This document shows, piece after piece, positions 44,788 to 53,702 of a stretch of DNA of 64,000 bases. Below the pieces are notes generated by a model. The model was given only the letters and a program-made list of their open reading frames with translations, was not told the DNA's origin and did no database searches. The stretch lies in NCBI RefSeq assembly GCF_001905505.1, contig NZ_LIPG01000003.1:682001-746000 (forward strand). Reading direction: 5' to 3'. This stretch comes from Streptomyces sp. CB02058 (GTDB lineage: Bacteria > Actinomycetota > Actinomycetes > Streptomycetales > Streptomycetaceae). The position numbers were made by a program, and so were the translations under genes. Within the stretch, counting starts at the first letter, position 1. Each line of letters starts with the position of its first letter.

Positions 44788-45954
44788 ATGAGCACGTACC
44801 GCGACTTCACACACCGCGGCTCCGCCCGCGCCACGGTCCTGCGGACCGTCGGCACCAGGGAGCGGCGCTCGCACCTCACGGCGCCCCGGGTGCCCACCGT
44901 CGGCATCGACATCGGCGGCACGAAGGTGATGGCCGGGGTCGTCGACGCCGACGGCAACATCCTGGAGACCCTGCGCACCGAGACGCCGGACAAGTCCAAG
45001 AGCCCCAAGGTCGTCGAGGACACCATCGTCGAGCTGGTCCTGGACCTCTCCGACCGGCACGATGTGCACGCCGTGGGCATCGGCGCGGCCGGCTGGGTCG
45101 ACGCGGACCGCTCCAAGGTGCTGTTCGCCCCGCACCTCGCCTGGCGCGACGAACCTCTCCGTGACGCCATCGCCTCCCGCCTCGTGGTCCCCGTGATGGT
45201 CGACAACGACGCCAACACGGCGGCCTGGGCGGAATGGCGCTTCGGCGCCGGGCGCGGCGAGGACCACCTGGTCATGATCACGCTGGGTACGGGCATCGGC
45301 GGCGCGATCCTGGAGGACGGGCACGTCAAGCGCGGCAAGTACGGCGTCGCGGGTGAGTTCGGGCACATGCAGGTCGTGCCCGGCGGGCACCGCTGCCCGT
45401 GCGGCAACCGCGGCTGCTGGGAGCAGTACAGCTCCGGCAACGCCCTGGTGCGCGAGGCCCGGGAGCTGGCCGCGGCGGACTCCCCGGTGGCGCACGGCAT
45501 CATCGAGCGGGTCAAGGGCAACATCCCCGAGATCACCGGACCGCTCATCACGGAGCTGGCCCGCGAGGGCGACGCGATGTGCGTCGAGCTCCTCCAGGAC
45601 ATCGGCCAGTGGCTCGGGGTCGGCATCGCCAATCTCGCCGCCGCCCTGGACCCTTCCTGCTTCGTCATCGGCGGCGGCGTCAGCGCGGCGGACGACCTGC
45701 TGATCGGCCCGGCCAGGGACGCCTTCAAGCGCCACCTCACCGGCCGCGGCTACCGCCCCGAGGCCCGCATCGCGAAGGCCCAGCTCGGCCCCGAGGCCGG
45801 CATGGTCGGCGCCGCCGACCTGGCCCGTCTCGTCGCCCGGAGGTTCCGCCGGACCAACCGCCGCCGGGTCGAGCGCTACGAGCGGTACGCGCAGTTCTAC
45901 GACCAGGCCGCGAGCACCATCCGCAGCACGCGCAGCACCCGGGCCGTCGACTGA
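44788..45954 (+). CDS. ROK-family sugar kinase
   Basis: 388 residues, ATG 44788 after CAGGGA. ATP-binding VPTVGIDIGGTKVMAGVVD, catalytic aspartate in VMVDNDANTAAWAEWRFG, GTGIGGAILEDGHVKRGKYGVAGEFGHMQV and the ROK zinc motif CPCGNRGCWEQY are present. There is no N-terminal winged helix, so it is an enzyme rather than a NagC-type repressor. Probably phosphorylates the sugar taken up by the adjacent ABC importer. The 40-residue basic C-terminal tail is unusual. Confidence 0.9.
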   Translation: MSTYRDFTHRGSARATVLRTVGTRERRSHLTAPRVPTVGIDIGGTKVMAGVVDADGNILETLRTETPDKSKSPKVVEDTIVELVLDLSDRHDVHAVGIGAAGWVDADRSKVLFAPHLAWRDEPLRDAIASRLVVPVMVDNDANTAAWAEWRFGAGRGEDHLVMITLGTGIGGAILEDGHVKRGKYGVAGEFGHMQVVPGGHRCPCGNRGCWEQYSSGNALVREARELAAADSPVAHGIIERVKGNIPEITGPLITELAREGDAMCVELLQDIGQWLGVGIANLAAALDPSCFVIGGGVSAADDLLIGPARDAFKRHLTGRGYRPEARIAKAQLGPEAGMVGAADLARLVARRFRRTNRRRVERYERYAQFYDQAASTIRSTRSTRAVD

Positions 45955-46019
45955 CCCGCTGCCGCCAGGCGGCACCCGGCCACCCGCACTCCGAACCGCA
46001 GCTTCGAGGGACCACGACC

Positions 46020-46661
46020 ATGACCGCAGCCGAGCACCACATCGTGCCGCGCCAGCCCCCTTCGTCCGGCTCTTCGGGCTCCGCCGGCTCCTCGGACTCC
46101 ACGGGTGCGCCCGGCGACGGCGGGGGAACGCCCCCTCAGGACCGGCGCAGGGTGATCCGCCGGCGCCTGATCACGCTGACCATCATCGTGCTGCTCATCG
46201 GCATCCCGGCCGGCTACCTGGTGATCTCCGCGGGCCAGAGCCGTCGCTCCGGCAAGGACAAGGAGGCCGAGGCCGCGGCCCAGGGGCTGCGTGAGGACTG
46301 GCCGTCCGGGATGCAGCGCCGGATCTTCGAGCTGCCCATCCCGGGCAACGCGATCGGGGTCCAGTACTACGAGACGAACAACTGGAAAGCCAGCCGGATG
46401 TACGTGAAGTTCCGCACGACATCCGCCGGGCTCGACCGCTTCCTGAGCGGCATGGGCACCGGCCGGGCCGCGCTGGAGACCGGCAAGGTCACCATCGGCG
46501 AGCGGGACATCAAGATCACCGGTTGGTACTTCGGGCCCGGGGTCGACTGGGCCGGCACGGTCCACAAGAACAAGGACCCGCGCCCCACCCAGAACATCAC
46601 CGTCAACATGACCGACCCGGCCGCACCCGTCGTCTACGTGGTCTCGGCCGCCACCCCCTGA
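46020..46661 (+). CDS. Single-pass membrane protein of unknown function
   Basis: 213 residues, ATG 46020 after GAGGGA. A Ser/Gly-rich cytoplasmic N-terminus (about 1-45) is followed by one transmembrane helix (about 50-70: LITLTIIVLLIGIPAGYLVI) and a 140-residue extracellular domain (RRIFELPIPGNAIGVQYYE, ITGWYFGPGVDWAG). The outside domain may bind a ligand or the cell wall, but no family is recognised. It follows the ROK gene by 65 bp. Confidence 0.7.
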   Translation: MTAAEHHIVPRQPPSSGSSGSAGSSDSTGAPGDGGGTPPQDRRRVIRRRLITLTIIVLLIGIPAGYLVISAGQSRRSGKDKEAEAAAQGLREDWPSGMQRRIFELPIPGNAIGVQYYETNNWKASRMYVKFRTTSAGLDRFLSGMGTGRAALETGKVTIGERDIKITGWYFGPGVDWAGTVHKNKDPRPTQNITVNMTDPAAPVVYVVSAATP

Positions 46662-47073
46662 GGCCGTCGGGGGACCGGCCGGTGATCCGGGCCGCGACCG
46701 GGCCGTATACGGCCCTGCGGGCCGCGCGGAGCTGAGGGGCGCGCGGCCCGCGGAGCCTGAGGAAGGCCGTCGGGCGCGGGGCGTCCGCCTCTCGGGATGC
46801 GGACGGTGTCCAGGGGCACCGGCTCCGGGAACAGACGGTGACGTATCGCCCTATCGGGGCCGTACCGCACCTGCCGGCAGGGGATGTCCGGAGGCGCGGA
46901 AGACCGTCGCAGGACCGGCGACAGCAAAAGCAACACCGCTGTGCGTCCGGGGAAACGCGAGTGAAACAGCGTCAACAAAAAGTTGACCCGCTGCTCGGGC
47001 CGGTGGGCCCGGACCGTCCCGCTCGTGTTCCTTCCCCGTTCCGCTGCTCCGCTTCGCCTCCCGGAGGCCCGCC
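46662..47073. other. 412-bp intergenic region before the third permease
   Basis: No gene found. It contains the perfect palindrome GGGCCGTATACGGCCC (46700-46715) and a 12-bp hairpin (46717-46728 with 46740-46751, arm GCGGGCCGCGCG), likely the terminator of the upstream gene. The regulon palindrome lies at 46971-46987. Confidence 0.65.
46971..46987. promoter_or_regulatory. Purine regulon palindrome (site D) upstream of the third NCS2 permease
   Basis: GTCAACAAAAAGTTGAC, six-base perfect arms with an A5 centre, 86 bp before the permease start. Its right end TTGACC could act as a -35. Same TCAAC-N5-GTTGA pattern as the sites before uraD, malate synthase and allantoinase. Confidence 0.55.
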
Positions 47074-48504
47074 GTGTCCCAGTCCCCCGACGCATCCGCG
47101 TCCGCCACCACCGCACCACCCCGACACCCGGTCGACGAGGTCCTGCCACCCGCCCGGCTGGGGCTGCTCGGTCTCCAGCACGTGCTGGTGATGTACACCG
47201 GCTGCGTCACCGTGCCGCTCGTCTTCGGTGCCGCGGCCGGCCTCGACACCTCCACCATCGGTCTGCTCATCAACGCCGACCTGCTGGTGGCGGGACTGAT
47301 CACCCTGCTCCAGGCACTCGGCATCGGCAACGTGCTCGGCGTACGGCTGCCGGTCGTGGCGGGGGCGACCTTCGCCGCCGTCACCCCGATGATCCTCATA
47401 GCCGGCGAGTACGGTCTGCAGGCGGTGTACGGCTCCATGATCGCCGCCGGTGTCTTCGGACTGCTGGTCGCGATACCGTTCGCCCGCGCGGTGCGGTTCT
47501 TCCCGCCGCTGGTCAGCGGATCCGTCATCACCGTGATCGGACTCTCCCTGATCGGCGTCGCGGCCGGGCTGATCGCCGGCCAGGATCCCGCCGCCAAGGA
47601 CTACGCGGCACCCAGCCATCTCGCCCTGGCCGGCGGCATCGTCCTGCTCATCGTCCTGGTCAACCGCTTCACCAGCGGCTTCCTCTCCCAGCTCGGCGTG
47701 CTGCTCGGGCTGATCGTCGGTACGGCGATCGCCGTACCCATGGGCCTGACCGACTTCTCGTCCGTGGGCGGGGCCGACTGGTTCGGCCTGGCCTCCCCGT
47801 TCCACTTCGGTGCCCCGCAGTTCCCCGTCGCCGCCGTCATCTCCATGTGCGTCGTCATGCTGGTGATCTTCACCGAGTCCACCGCGGACATGCTCGCCGT
47901 CGGCGAGATGACCGGCCGTCCCGTCACCCGCAAGGACCTGGCGCGAGGACTCGCCGCCGACGGCCTCTCCGGCGTCCTCGGGGGTGTCATGAACGGCTTC
48001 CTCGACACCGTGTTCGCGCAGAACGTCGGCCTGGTCGGCATGACCAAGGTGCGCAGCCGTTACGTCGCCGCCGTCGCCGGCGCGATCCTCGTGGTCCTCG
48101 CCCTCATCCCGAAGCTCGGAGAGATCGTCGCCTCCCTGCCGGGCCCGGTCGTCGGCGGCGCCGGGCTCGTCATGTTCGCCACGGTCACCGCCGTCGGCAT
48201 CGGCACCCTGCGCAAGGTGGAGTTCGAGGGCACCAGCAACCTGCTCATCGTCGCCGTCGCCATCGGTGTCGGCATGCTTCCGGTGGTGGCGCCGGACTTC
48301 TACCACGCCTTCCCGACCTGGGTGCAGATCATCGGCGGCAGCGCGATCACCAGCGCCACCGTCGCGGCGTTCCTGCTGAACCTGCTGTTCAACCACACGC
48401 CCGGACGGAAGAAGCCCGCAGGTCAGGGGTCGGAAGCGGCCCTCGAGCCCGCCCCGGAAGCGGCCCTCGACCCCGCCCCGGAACCGGCACCCGGCCGTCC
48501 CTGA
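47074..48504 (+). CDS. Uracil-xanthine (NCS2) permease, third copy
   Basis: 476 residues, GTG 47074 after GGAGG. HPVDEVLPPARLGLLGLQHVLVMYTG opens the transmembrane domain; FTESTADMLAVGE and DTVFAQNVGLVGMTKVRS mark the substrate region. The C-terminus ends in a short acidic-proline repeat (AALEPAPEAALDPAPEPAP). The upstream palindrome shared with urate and allantoin genes suggests purine or allantoin-pathway regulation. It is the last gene before the peptide cluster. Confidence 0.92.
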   Translation: MSQSPDASASATTAPPRHPVDEVLPPARLGLLGLQHVLVMYTGCVTVPLVFGAAAGLDTSTIGLLINADLLVAGLITLLQALGIGNVLGVRLPVVAGATFAAVTPMILIAGEYGLQAVYGSMIAAGVFGLLVAIPFARAVRFFPPLVSGSVITVIGLSLIGVAAGLIAGQDPAAKDYAAPSHLALAGGIVLLIVLVNRFTSGFLSQLGVLLGLIVGTAIAVPMGLTDFSSVGGADWFGLASPFHFGAPQFPVAAVISMCVVMLVIFTESTADMLAVGEMTGRPVTRKDLARGLAADGLSGVLGGVMNGFLDTVFAQNVGLVGMTKVRSRYVAAVAGAILVVLALIPKLGEIVASLPGPVVGGAGLVMFATVTAVGIGTLRKVEFEGTSNLLIVAVAIGVGMLPVVAPDFYHAFPTWVQIIGGSAITSATVAAFLLNLLFNHTPGRKKPAGQGSEAALEPAPEAALDPAPEPAPGRP

Positions 48505-48520
48505 GGCACCCCGGTGCGGA

Positions 48521-48550
48521 GTCCCGGTGCGCGCAACCGCGCACCGGGAC
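48521..48550. terminator. Bidirectional terminator at the peptide-cluster boundary
   Basis: Perfect 13-bp arms GTCCCGGTGCGCG (48521-48533) and its complement (48538-48550) with loop CAAC, between the convergent permease and type II thioesterase genes. Confidence 0.8.
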
Positions 48551-48591
48551 ACGGGAGTTGTGCGGCCGGCTCGCGGAGCGGCCGTCCCGGG

Positions 48592-49389
48592 TCAGGAATC
48601 GGGAGCGAGTGCCCGTCCCGTTCCGGGGCGGTGGCCCGCCGTCAGACGCTCCGAGACGTGCGCCAGCAGGTCCTCCTCCTGCTCCATGAGGTAGAAGTGG
48701 CCCCCGGGGAAGGTCCGGACGTCCAGTTCGTGTGAGGTCGTCCGGGCCCAGGACAGCAGTTCCTCCCGGGTGCACACCGGGTCCGACTCGCCTCCGAACG
48801 CCGTGACCGGTGCGCTCAGCGCCACCGGGTCGGACGGCCGGTAGTCGTGCAGCAGCTGGAAGTCGCCGCGCAGCGCGGGCATGATCAACGGCGCCAGGGT
48901 CGGCTCGTCGTACGCCGCCGCGTGCCGCCCGCCCAGTCCTCGTGCGTAGCCGATCAGCGTCCTGTCGTCCAGCGGCCCGCGGAAACGACCGCGGACGGAG
49001 TACGGGGCACCCCGGCCGGAGACGAAGAGATGGTCGACCACGAAGCCGTGCTTCTGTTCGAGTGCCTTGGCCGTCTCGTACGCCGCCGAACTGCCCATGC
49101 TGTGCCCGAAGACCGCCAGCGGCAGATCGAGGAGTGGCCGCACCGCCGCGGTGATGTGGCCGACGAGCTCGTCCATGTCCGTCACGCACGGCTCCGCGAG
49201 GCGGTCCTGCCGTCCCGGGTACTGCACGGCGACCACTTCGACATCCGGGGGCAGCCGCTTCTGCCAGCTGTGGAAGAGCACGGCGGACCCGCCGGCGTGC
49301 GGCAGGCACAGCAGCCGGATCCGGGCACCGTCGACGGGGTGGCGGCGGAACCACGCCGTGCCCAGGTCTCCGGAGTCAGCGCGTGGCAC
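48592..49389 (-). CDS. Type II thioesterase (NRPS editing)
   Basis: 265 residues. RLLCLPHAGGSAVLFHSWQ, nucleophile FGHSMGSSAAYE and PGGHFYLMEQEEDLLAHV (active-site His) define the GrsT/TEII family that removes wrong acyl groups from carrier domains. GTG 49389 overlaps the aldehyde dehydrogenase gene by 14 bp. A left-hand marker for the cluster. Confidence 0.93.
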   Translation of the reverse strand: MPRADSGDLGTAWFRRHPVDGARIRLLCLPHAGGSAVLFHSWQKRLPPDVEVVAVQYPGRQDRLAEPCVTDMDELVGHITAAVRPLLDLPLAVFGHSMGSSAAYETAKALEQKHGFVVDHLFVSGRGAPYSVRGRFRGPLDDRTLIGYARGLGGRHAAAYDEPTLAPLIMPALRGDFQLLHDYRPSDPVALSAPVTAFGGESDPVCTREELLSWARTTSHELDVRTFPGGHFYLMEQEEDLLAHVSERLTAGHRPGTGRALAPDS

Positions 49390-50791
49390 GGTTCAGCACC
49401 TTGATACGGGTGTATTCGAGCAGGCCCCAGTGCCCGTACTCGACGCCCACCCCGGAGCTGCGGGCACCGCCGAACGGCACGTTGTGCCTGAGGTCGCCGT
49501 GGGTGTCGGTCCACACGGTGCCGCAGTCCAGCGAGCCGGCGAGCGAACGGGCCGTCTCGGGGTCGCCCCAGAGAGAGGCTCCGAGGCCGAAGCGGGTGCC
49601 GTTCGCCCGGTCGACGGCCTCGCTCACGTCGTCGTACGCGATGACGGGGATGGCCGGCCCGAACTGCTCCTCCTGTTCGAGGGCGGTCCCCCCAGGCAGG
49701 CCGGTGACGACGGTCGGCCGGTAGAAGTGGCCCTCGCCGTCGAGCGGTTGTCCGCCGGCGACCACCCTGGCCCCGGCCGCCACCGCGGCGTCCACCAGCC
49801 CGGCGACGCGATCGCGCTGGGCCCGGCTGATCAGGGGGCCGAAGTCGGTGGCGGGGTCCATGCCGTCCCCCACGGTGACGGACCCGGCCAGGTCCGCCAG
49901 GGCGTCCACGAAGGCGGGGCCGCTCTCACGCGGCACGTAGATCCGCTTGACCGCCGCGCAGAACTGGCCGTTGTTCGCCATCGCGGCGAAGAAGAGCGAC
50001 CGGGCGACCGACGCCGGGTCACTGCCCCGCAGCACGATCGCAGGGTCGTTCCCGCCCAGTTCGAGGACGACCCTCCGGAAGTCCCCCGCGGCCTGCTGGG
50101 CTATGGCGCGTCCGGTCTCCACCGATCCGGTGAAGGAGATCATCCGCACCCCGGGGTGCGTGCAGAGCGCCGCTCCGAGGTCGTTGTCGCCGGAGACGAC
50201 GTTGAGCACCCCGGGTGGCAGACAGTCCTGGAGGATCTCGCCCACCCGCAGGGTCGAGAGCGGAGTCTGCGGCGACGGCTTGAGCACGACGGTGTTCCCC
50301 GCGAGCAGAGCCGGTGCCACCTTGCACATGGAGAGGATGATGGGGAAGTTCGACGGGGCGATGGCCGCCACGACGCCGTGCGGCACCCGGGCCATGTCGA
50401 TCCGGGACGCCTCGTCGGCGACGAGGCTCTCCGGCTCCAGGGTGAGTGCCGCCGTGTCGGCGAACCAGCCCGCGGCCAGCTGTACTTCCGCCCGTGCGTC
50501 GCCCAGCGGTTTGCCCTGTTCACGGGTGAGGAGTCCGGCGACCTCGTCCACCCGGTCGGCGAGCGCCTTCCCGCAGGCGAGCAGATGGCCCCTGCGCACG
50601 TCCTCGGTCGCCGCAGCCCAGTCGTGGCCGGCGGAGCGAGCGGCCGCCACGGCTTCGTCGAGCTGATCCGGGGTGCAGAGCGGAGCGTGGGCGAACGTGC
50701 GGCCGAGGGCGGGATTCTCGACGGGCGCCAGGCCTGTGCCGCCGTGCGGCCGGCCTCCGATGGACATGGCGATGGTCGTGCTGACAGACAC
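49376..50791 (-). CDS. NAD(P)-dependent aldehyde dehydrogenase
   Basis: 471 residues, GTG 50791. Catalytic Cys in NNGQFCAAVKRIYV, general base Glu in VVLELGGNDPAIV, and cofactor stretch SNFPIILSMCKVAPALLAGNTVVLKPSPQTP are intact. It lies between MbtH and TEII genes on the same strand, so it probably makes or modifies a building block of the peptide, for example an acid from an amino aldehyde. Substrate unknown. Confidence 0.9.
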   Translation of the reverse strand: MSVSTTIAMSIGGRPHGGTGLAPVENPALGRTFAHAPLCTPDQLDEAVAAARSAGHDWAAATEDVRRGHLLACGKALADRVDEVAGLLTREQGKPLGDARAEVQLAAGWFADTAALTLEPESLVADEASRIDMARVPHGVVAAIAPSNFPIILSMCKVAPALLAGNTVVLKPSPQTPLSTLRVGEILQDCLPPGVLNVVSGDNDLGAALCTHPGVRMISFTGSVETGRAIAQQAAGDFRRVVLELGGNDPAIVLRGSDPASVARSLFFAAMANNGQFCAAVKRIYVPRESGPAFVDALADLAGSVTVGDGMDPATDFGPLISRAQRDRVAGLVDAAVAAGARVVAGGQPLDGEGHFYRPTVVTGLPGGTALEQEEQFGPAIPVIAYDDVSEAVDRANGTRFGLGASLWGDPETARSLAGSLDCGTVWTDTHGDLRHNVPFGGARSSGVGVEYGHWGLLEYTRIKVLNRATR

Positions 50792-50856
50792 GAGACAGTT
50801 CCCCTGTGGTGTGTGCTGGACACGTGGTGCTGCGCTGCGCGGTGGAGGCCGGGCGG

Positions 50857-51075
50857 CTACGAGGTGGTGCCGTTCTCCATGTGGAGCCGCAGGCTCAGAG
50901 GCCTCATGTCGGTCCAGATCCGGTCCACATGGGCGAGGCAGTCCGCCTTCGGTCCCCGCGTCCCCTCGTCGCTCCAGCCTGCGGGAAGGTCGCGTCCCAA
51001 CGGCCAGATGGAGAACTGCTGTTCATGGTTCACTACGACCCGGAAAAGCGTCGTGTCCTGGGCTTCGTCGCTCAT
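50857..51075 (-). CDS. MbtH-like protein
   Basis: 72 residues with the family signature: NHEQQFSIWP, LPAGW, then CLAHVDRIWTDMRPLSLR. MbtH proteins bind adenylation domains and are needed for folding or activity of many of them. First gene of the minus-strand trio MbtH-ALDH-TEII, divergent from the deacetylase-like gene. Confidence 0.95.
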   Translation of the reverse strand: MSDEAQDTTLFRVVVNHEQQFSIWPLGRDLPAGWSDEGTRGPKADCLAHVDRIWTDMRPLSLRLHMENGTTS

Positions 51076-51157
51076 GGCTGATCCCCCCGTTGCTGTCGTC
51101 CGAGCGGTCGTCTCGGTCCGTGGGCAGGCGCGCTTCGAACAAGTGGAGGCATGCTAC

Positions 51158-52081
51158 ATGACGAACGATCACTGTCCAGGGGACGCTTCGACGACCGAGG
51201 GCATCCCCGGAACCGGGGTGCTGGACTATCCCGAACGGCTCCCGTCCGGTGAGTGGTTGCAGGGTGCCTCGGCCGTGGTGGTGCTGTCGTTCGACGTGGA
51301 CGCGGAGTCGCCCGTGCTGGCACGGGGCGAGCACTACGCGAACCATCTGACCACCATGACCCACCAGGCGTACGGGCCGCGGGTGGGCGTCGGCAGGATC
51401 CTCGACCTGCTCGACCGCTACGACCTTCCGTCCAGCTTCTTCATCCCCGGTGTGAGCGCCGAACGCTGGCCGTCCGTGGTGGAGTCGGTGCGGGAGCGGG
51501 GCCACGAGATCGCCCTGCACGGGTACACGCACCGGCACCCCGTGCATCTGACACCGGACGAGCAGCGCGAGGAACTGGAGCTCGCCCTCAAGGCGCTGGG
51601 CCGCTTCGGTGTGGAGCCGACCGGATACAGGGCTCCCAACTGGGAGATGACCCGGTGCACTCTGGACATGCTGGGCGAGTTCGGTCTGCGCTACGACTCG
51701 TCGCTGATGGACGACGACCGGCCGTACACGCTCCGCGCGGGTGGTCACCGGATCGCCGAACTCCCGCCGCACTGGCTGCTGGACGACTGGGAGCAGTACG
51801 CGTTCCTCCCCGAGCCGAACATAGGCCAGCTGATCGAGGCCCCCTCGAAGGTCCTCGATCTGTGGAGCTCGGAGCTCGACGCGATGCGGCAGCACGGTTC
51901 GCTGTGCATGCTGACCATGCATCCGTTCCTGAGCGGGCGGCCCTCGCGACTGCACGCGCTCGAACAGTTCATCCAGTTCGCCCTGGGGAGGGGGGACGTC
52001 AGGTTCGCGAGCGCCGCCGATGTCGCGGATCTCGTGCTCGACGCCCCGCCCGTACCCCCCGGGACCGGCGACGGTTCCTGA
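51158..52081 (+). CDS. Polysaccharide deacetylase-fold hydrolase (HpPgdA/PuuE-like)
   Basis: 307 residues, ATG 51158 eight bases after GGAGG. CE4 motifs: VVVLSFDVDAES (metal Asp), LHGYTHRHP (HxxxH) and GYRAPNWEMT. The segment after them (THQAYGPRVGVGRILDLLDRYDLP) resembles the HpPgdA/PuuE subgroup, which includes cyclic imide and allantoin hydrolases rather than sugar deacetylases. In a peptide cluster it could hydrolyse a cyclic amide or N-acyl group; this is inferred. No signal peptide, so cytoplasmic. Ends one base before the convergent racemase. Confidence 0.82.
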   Translation: MTNDHCPGDASTTEGIPGTGVLDYPERLPSGEWLQGASAVVVLSFDVDAESPVLARGEHYANHLTTMTHQAYGPRVGVGRILDLLDRYDLPSSFFIPGVSAERWPSVVESVRERGHEIALHGYTHRHPVHLTPDEQREELELALKALGRFGVEPTGYRAPNWEMTRCTLDMLGEFGLRYDSSLMDDDRPYTLRAGGHRIAELPPHWLLDDWEQYAFLPEPNIGQLIEAPSKVLDLWSSELDAMRQHGSLCMLTMHPFLSGRPSRLHALEQFIQFALGRGDVRFASAADVADLVLDAPPVPPGTGDGS

Positions 52082-52082
52082 G

Positions 52083-52784
52083 TCACCCCCGGTACAGCTC
52101 CTCGGCGCAGGCCATGGCGAGGGCGTCCAGGCTGGACACCGTCATGTCCGGGGGGAGACCGGTCGCGGCGTAGGCGATCGGCAGCTCCGTGCAGGCTGCC
52201 AGGACCGGCAGCTCCTCGCGCTGCCACAGCGACCGGATCGCGCGCTCGTAGCGGTCGCCGGCCTCGTCCGTGCGGTTCGCCTTCACCAGCACGCTGGTCT
52301 CGTGGATCTCCTTCTGCTCGGTGTCCTGCGGTACCAGCAGCCGGTAGCCGACCCGCCGGGCGTACTCCTGGTACAGCCCGCCGACCAGAGTGCCGGTGGT
52401 GGCGGCGAGCCAGCCGCCCCGGGGTGACACGCGCATCGCCTCGCGCATCGTGGCGTCCACGATGTGCACGACGGGGACGGGCAGTTGGGTGCGGACACGG
52501 TCCACGAAGGCATGGGCGGTGTTGCACGGCACGGCCAGCAGATCGGCCCCCCAGCCGGCGAGGCTCAGCAGCCCGTCCCTGATGTGCGGCAGCGGTGCGT
52601 CGCTTCCGGTCAGGATGGCGTCCGTCCGCTCCGGTATGGCCGGGTCGGAGAGCATGATGATGCGCGGATGCTCCTGATCGGTCCGTGCCGGTACCCGTAC
52701 GGCGAGTGAGGCGAGAAACTCCGCCGTCGCGGCGGGTCCCATCCCGCCGAGGACTCCGAGTGTTCGATGGGGCGACATCGGCAC
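52083..52784 (-). CDS. Aspartate/glutamate racemase family protein
   Basis: 233 residues. GTG 52784 is six bases from AGGAG; an ATG at 52778 is an alternative. RTLGVLGGMGPAATAEF opening, first catalytic Cys in LLAVPCNTAH and second Cys in VLAACTELPI are both present, so it should be active. Probably supplies D-Asp, D-Glu or a related D-amino acid to the peptide synthetase. Standing next to an asparagine synthetase, aspartate is the favourite. Confidence 0.88.
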   Translation of the reverse strand: MPMSPHRTLGVLGGMGPAATAEFLASLAVRVPARTDQEHPRIIMLSDPAIPERTDAILTGSDAPLPHIRDGLLSLAGWGADLLAVPCNTAHAFVDRVRTQLPVPVVHIVDATMREAMRVSPRGGWLAATTGTLVGGLYQEYARRVGYRLLVPQDTEQKEIHETSVLVKANRTDEAGDRYERAIRSLWQREELPVLAACTELPIAYAATGLPPDMTVSSLDALAMACAEELYRG

Positions 52785-53154
52785 AGCCGACTCCTATTCA
52801 TCCGAAAGTTCCCGGCGATTGAGGTCCGGGGGACGTCAGGGTCACTCCGATGCGGCAGGCCGTCTCTGCGGGCCGGGGCCGGGCGGGAGGAACCGTACAG
52901 CGAATTCGGCGGCCGGATCCAGCATTCCGCTGGTTCCCGGTGTTGCTTCACCATCTGACCGGTTTGGGCAGTATGACGCTCCGTCAAATGGCTTTTTCAT
53001 GATCCCACTTGTGGACGCTCTGGCGGTGTGGTTCGATTCGGAGCATCTCAGAGGGCCATGCCGGCGAGGGACCACGACCGCAAGATGCTTGCCATGGCAT
53101 TCCACTGCACCAGGTTCAGCGAAGCCGAGTACACGCACGGGGGGTTGGAATCAG
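52785..53154. other. Intergenic region before the biosynthetic operon
   Basis: 370 bp with no convincing gene, lower in GC than the average here. It must hold promoters for the divergent racemase and the long forward operon. I see no clear palindrome or hairpin. Confidence 0.5.
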
Positions 53155-53517
53155 TTGACTGAGGAACGCGCGGACCAGGGACCGATATCGGAGAACGGTG
53201 GAACGGACTATTCCGCCGAGGCGGCCCCTGTCGCCGAAATCGTGGCGGACGTCTGGGCCGAGACCCTGGAGCGACCGCGGGCGGACATCGACCCGCAGAA
53301 GAGCGACTTCTTCGAGCTCGGGGGCTACTCGCTGCTCGCGCTGCAGGTCATCGCCCGGGTCCTGGAGCTTTCCGAGGTGACCGAGGACCAGTCCCTCGAG
53401 CTGGAAGGCCTGCTGCTCAACAGGCTCTTCGAGGAGGCCACGCCGCTGGCGCAGGCCCGGTGCCTCGTCGAGAACGGGGTCAGCCCCAGCCGCTTCGAGG
53501 GTGTCACCTCCCCCTGA
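53155..53517 (+). CDS. Free-standing peptidyl carrier protein
   Basis: About 120 residues. TTG near 53155 is taken as start because no better in-frame start is close; the exact start is uncertain. VAEIVADVWAETLER, DFFELGGYSLLALQVIARV (phosphopantetheine Ser in GGYS) and LLLNRLFEEAT define a thiolation domain. As a single carrier, it probably holds one amino or fatty acid for the desaturase encoded next or for transfer by the free condensation protein. Confidence 0.85.
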   Translation: MTEERADQGPISENGGTDYSAEAAPVAEIVADVWAETLERPRADIDPQKSDFFELGGYSLLALQVIARVLELSEVTEDQSLELEGLLLNRLFEEATPLAQARCLVENGVSPSRFEGVTSP

Positions 53518-53702
53518 AGCCCCTGCGGGTCCGGCGTCCGTGACGCCGTTGTGGTCGATTCCTCATGTGGTGTGCACGGGCCCTGTCGTCCGCCGTCGCG
53601 GGCAGCGAAGTCATTGACGAGCCCGGCCGCCTCTTACGCATGCATTTTCTTGCGGTCCTTGTCTCTGAACCTTTGCGAATGTTCGTCGAGGGGGTACCAG
53701 TC

